From contig CM060698.1 in assembly GCA_030686995.1 (NCBI GenBank), positions 142,309,106 through 142,373,105 of the forward strand: a stretch of 64,000 nt of DNA, in the 5' to 3' direction. Below the pieces are notes generated by a model. It was not told where the DNA came from. It saw nothing but the letters and a program-made list of their open reading frames with translations, and did not search any database. How positions within the stretch are numbered: the stretch's first letter is position 1; the number at the start of each line of letters is the position of its first letter. Position numbers and translations under genes: made by a program. The DNA is from Artemisia argyi. Lineage: Eukaryota; Streptophyta; Magnoliopsida; Asterales; Asteraceae. Below are positions 60,784 through 64,000 of this stretch, piece after piece.

Positions 60784-62109
60784 CTAATATTGTTTGTTTG
60801 CAAACAAGCCTCTGTCAAGAACCCAATCCTCAATCATGGCTTGAGAATTTATAGCCTGATCAGTTGGCACAAAATGTCCAGCTCCTAACACCACAACATG
60901 ACTCAAATTATCCGATTTCTGCACATAACCCGCAAGAACATCGTTCACTTTCCAAACATCTCTTTCCGCATTCAAAAACTTCCCAATCCCCTCCCATTTC
61001 ATCTTCTTCACCCAAGACTCAGTAGACACGACTCCATCTCGCAAATCAAGTTGTCCTTGATACAACAATAACTTAGTATATTTAACAACATACTCAACCT
61101 TATACCTCACACTTTTCATCACATCAGCACGCAACGCTTTCGCAACCACATCACTACATAACTCAAAAACCATTGATTCGTTCACTCCTAACGCCTTTTT
61201 GACCTCTGGGTTCGTCAATAACTCAAGTACCAAGTCATCCTCATAGGGAATCTGTCTCATGAAGTTATAAAAAGTAGCTAAACCTGTGGCATTTTCTAGA
61301 AAACTTAAAACATTGATCCTTGCATCCCTCGCATTACTCCAATTACCAGCTTTTGTTAACTCGATAGCCTCAAGTTGAAGCTTTTCCATGTCGGTTTTCT
61401 GTTTCTCATTAATCAAACCAAGATTATAGTTGTGTAAGGCATGAGTGCCTACTTGGGTTATTGGATCAGTCAACCCGTTTCCAATAGCTAATCCATACAA
61501 ATTGACTCGTTTTGAAACGGGTAAATGACGATTTTTTTTAAGAATGTAGTACCCAACTGATGGAACATACTTACCAGCATAACTCTCACCAGTTATATAT
61601 AAGGGACGAGATTTAAAACGAGAGTCTAAAGCAATAAACTTACTGATCGCAATAAACAGATGTCTTGCTACAGCTTCTTGGTCTCTTGGGAGCTCTTCAG
61701 GTGTAGAAGCAATACTAAATCCAGTTCCAATTGGATTATCAAGAAAGAGAAGACCGAATATGCGGTTCCAAGAACCTGGATTAGGTTCAAGAACAAGGTT
61801 TTTGGTATTTTCATTCACACGTGTCACTCGCCATGGACCAAGTTCATAGAAATTTCCGACCATGGAAGAGCAACCTGGCCCCCCTTGAAGCCAAATGACA
61901 AGTGGGGTTTCAGAAATAGCAGAAAGATTTAGGTTTTGGGCTTCATAAAAGGCATAGAAGATGGCGGAACCAGTAGTGGAATTGACAGTCAGGTAGCCAG
62001 ATTTTGTGGGGAGGGCTTCTTTGGGGAAGCTAGTTGCGGATGAAAGCGGCTGTTGGTGGCATAAGATCGCAAGTAAGAGGAGCTTCAGTGGAGTTGACAT
62101 TATTGACAA
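60784..62109 (-). CDS. SCPL50: Serine carboxypeptidase-like protein, SCPL50 type, copy 2
   Basis: 441 residues, one exon. Signal-type N-terminus (LKLLLLAILCHQQPLSSA), then LPTKSGYL. Oxyanion motif VIWLQGGPGCSSM; catalytic Ser176 in GESYAGKY, Asp355 in QGQLDLRDG, His412 in GAGHFVPTDQ. Very similar to copy 1 in the C-terminal half and more different in the region before the catalytic serine. A second in-frame ATG (62100) is a possible start. Closer to pseudogene copy 3 than to copy 1, which fits a later duplication of copies 2 and 3. Confidence 0.93.
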   Translation of the reverse strand: MSIMSTPLKLLLLAILCHQQPLSSATSFPKEALPTKSGYLTVNSTTGSAIFYAFYEAQNLNLSAISETPLVIWLQGGPGCSSMVGNFYELGPWRVTRVNENTKNLVLEPNPGSWNRIFGLLFLDNPIGTGFSIASTPEELPRDQEAVARHLFIAISKFIALDSRFKSRPLYITGESYAGKYVPSVGYYILKKNRHLPVSKRVNLYGLAIGNGLTDPITQVGTHALHNYNLGLINEKQKTDMEKLQLEAIELTKAGNWSNARDARINVLSFLENATGLATFYNFMRQIPYEDDLVLELLTNPEVKKALGVNESMVFELCSDVVAKALRADVMKSVRYKVEYVVKYTKLLLYQGQLDLRDGVVSTESWVKKMKWEGIGKFLNAERDVWKVNDVLAGYVQKSDNLSHVVVLGAGHFVPTDQAINSQAMIEDWVLDRGLFANKQY

Positions 62110-62416
62110 GAGATGTACGAATTCGAATTGTCAATCTGTAATGGTCTTTGGTCATTTAACTAGAATTATTTGGCCAGCAAGAGAAACAATAATTGAATGT
62201 CATAGATAGTTGATAACGACTAGTATAATAAAGATATAAATTTTTCAACGACCAAGTTTATAATGTATATATGATCTTGTAAGTTCTTTCCATACTTAGA
62301 CTGAGAATTAGTGAATTAGCTTAGAAAAGGCAGTGGAGTCACTTCTTATCGTCTAAATGAAGATGATCTCAGTAAAATTACATTATTTTCAAATAAAGCT
62401 ATACTTGCTTGAAACA
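62110..62416. other. Upstream region of SCPL copy 2
   Basis: About 300 bp between copy 2 and the start of the duplicated flank. It should contain the copy 2 promoter; no motif stands out. Confidence 0.5.
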
Positions 62417-62961
62417 TATGCAAAACTATGAACAGATTTTGTGATTCTTAGTGAATATGTGCGCCATGTCCCTCATTCTTTCACAAATCCGGACCACCGA
62501 GCGGAAAGGAAGCAAAGTGGAGGACTTATATGTGTAAAGGTGCCCTTTTGGGTGGTGTTACTGCTTTCTTATCTCACTTTTACTAAACATGATTAGGACA
62601 TGGTTCCTGAAGTGAAAAGAATCTTTTACTAAAATCATTCTCATTTTGGCATGTATAATGTTCCTTCTATTGAATCTAAACTGGCCCGGTTCCTAGCATG
62701 TTTGACAGACTCATTTCTGCTTGAACATTTACCAATGAATTCTACCAAAAAACATAGCAAGCATGACAACATAGTTGCGATTCATTCCAAATCTTCACAA
62801 ACTTTACTCTTGAAGGTATGTACTTATATACATTAGGGTCACTGCAATTCAAATCTAAGATGTTTGGTGGGCAAGAACCAATAAGACTCGGTCCATAGTT
62901 TGGTCTCAGAAGTGTTATTATACTGCAAAGCTTTCGTGTTCATGTCAACCAATACATTATA

Positions 62962-63981
62962 AATATTGTTTTATTTGCAAACAAGCCTCTGTCAAGAACC
63001 CAATCCTCAATCATGGCTTGAGAATTTACAATCAGTTAGCACATAATGTCCAGATCCTAACACCACAACATGACTCAAATTATCTGATTTCTTCACGTAA
63101 CCCGCAAGAATATCCTTCGCTTTCCAAACATTTCTTTCTGCATAAACTTCCCGATCCCCTCCCATTTCATCTTCTTCACCAAGCCTCAGTAGACACGACT
63201 CCATCTAGCAAATCAAGCTGTCCTTGATACAACAATAGCTTAGTATTTTTAACAACATACTCAAACACCTTCCTCACACTTTTCATCACATCAGCACGCA
63301 ATGCTTTCGCAGCCACATTACTACATATCTCAAAAACCATTGATTCGTGCACTCCTAACGCCTTTTTGACCTCTGGGTTCGTCAATAACTCAACTACCAA
63401 GTCAATGTCGTAAGGACTGTCTCGTGAAGTCATAAAAAGTAGCTAAACCTGTGACGTTTACAAGAAAATGTAGAAGATTTATTCTTGCATCCGTAGCATT
63501 AGTCCATTTACCAGCTTTTACTAACTGGATTGCCTCAAGTTGAAGCTTTTCCATGAGGGCTTTCTGTTTCTCATTGATCAAACCAAGATTATAGTTGTGT
63601 AAGGTGTGAGTGCCTACTTGGGTTCTTGGATCAGTCAACCGTTTCCAATAGCTAATCCATACAAATTGACCCGTTTTGAAAAGGGTAAATGACGATTTTT
63701 TTTAAGAATGTAATACCCGACTGATGGAACATATATACCAGCATAACTCTCACCAGTTATATATTAGGGACAAGATTTAAAACGAGTCTAAAATAATAAA
63801 CTAACTGATCGCAATAAACAGATGTCTTGCTACAGCTTCTTGGTCTCTTGGGAGCTGTTCAGGTGTCGAAGCAATACTAAATCCAGTTCCAATTGGATTA
63901 TCAAGAAAGAGAAGACCGAATATGCAGTTCCAAGAACCTTCAAGAACAAGGTTTTTGGTATTCGCATTCACACGTGTCACT
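62962..63981 (-). pseudogene. SCPL50-type pseudogene, copy 3, cut by window end
   Basis: Homologous to copy 2 but broken. The stop at the copy 2 position is lost; small deletions occur near 63031, 63145, 63179, 63415, 63640 and 63785; an in-frame TAA (63758-63760) lies just before the catalytic-serine block; nine bases are missing near 63938. Ser and Asp motif wording survives (GESYAG, QGQLDL) and His in GSGHYV. Open pieces at 63402-63638, 63176-63433 and 63007-63204 are in different frames. The N-terminal part lies beyond the window. Confidence 0.88.
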
Positions 63982-64000
63982 CCCCCCCCCCCCCCCCCCC
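63982..64000. repeat. C homopolymer at the window end
   Basis: Nineteen C residues replace the coding sequence expected from copy 2 (which continues GCCATGG there). It may be an assembly artefact or a gap edge. Confidence 0.8.

Larger units (their letters stand above)
60317..62950 (-). repeat. Segmental duplication of SCPL 3' flank
   Basis: The 3' flank of copy 2 (from about 60317, CATATGCAAAACTATGAACA) reappears from about 62417 with the same order of blocks (GGTGCCCTT..GGGTGGTGTTACTGC, CATTTTGGCATGTATAATG). The pair flank copies 2 and 3, so the duplicated unit was about 2.1 kb and included gene plus 3' flank. Indels and substitutions show it is not recent. Copy 2 lies within this span. Confidence 0.8.

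Noticed and set aside
1..64000. Search for CRISPR arrays, tRNA and rRNA genes
   Set aside because: No regular spacer-repeat array or recognisable structural RNA was seen; the tRNA-like strings are retrotransposon primer-binding sites.

Overview
This window is nuclear DNA of a flowering plant (eudicot). The evidence is AT-rich intergenic sequence, GT-AG introns, plant gene families (PIN auxin carrier, SCPL50-type serine carboxypeptidase-like proteins, organelle-type RecG, TTC27-like TPR protein) and dense plant repeats (Copia and Ty3/gypsy LTR elements; Stowaway, Tourist, hAT and Mutator-type MITEs). The repeat flavour would suit an asterid such as Asteraceae, but that is inference. I saw no CRISPR, operon or other prokaryotic structure, and recognised no tRNA or rRNA gene.

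Layout. 1-3.6 kb: MITEs. 3.66-15.44 kb: the last three exons of a PIN gene copy, frameshifted and split by an old Copia element (4116-15425) that landed 9 bases before its stop codon. That Copia carries a 3,974-bp solo LTR (7953-11926) and a second, diverged copy of part of its pol region. 15.6-18.5 kb: a cluster of Tourist and Stowaway MITEs. 19.43-22.14 kb (minus): an intact six-exon PIN3/4/7-type gene, tail-to-tail with the PIN fragment. 22.5-29.4 kb: two related Tourist-like MITEs, the second split by an intact young Copia element (24094-28881; identical 141-bp LTRs, one open frame). 29.4-32.1 kb: nested TIR elements. 32151-38694: a non-autonomous gypsy-type element with two 2,910-bp near-identical LTRs around a 724-bp core without recognisable coding capacity. 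39961-42471 (plus): intronless TTC27-like gene. 42.5-48.9 kb: no confident gene, but local duplications including a tandemly repeated intron-like unit. 48895-55209 (minus): complete 16-exon RECG1-like helicase gene with a likely 5' UTR intron. 56.5-57.5 kb: two Mutator-like MITEs. 58.1-64.0 kb (minus): two intact intronless SCPL50-like genes and a decayed third copy that runs into a 19-base C run at the window edge.

The host genes are unrelated housekeeping or developmental functions with no shared pathway visible: auxin export, organelle DNA recombination, a TPR scaffold and secreted SCPL enzymes. Exon models for PIN (1,761 nt) and RECG1 (2,934 nt) were built by hand from splice sites; both sum to whole codons and end in natural stops. 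I found no convincing new biological system. The most unusual items are the gypsy-type element with giant LTRs, the chimeric Copia with a self-complementary sequence at its primer-binding position, and the retrotransposon inserted at the 3' end of a PIN fragment.
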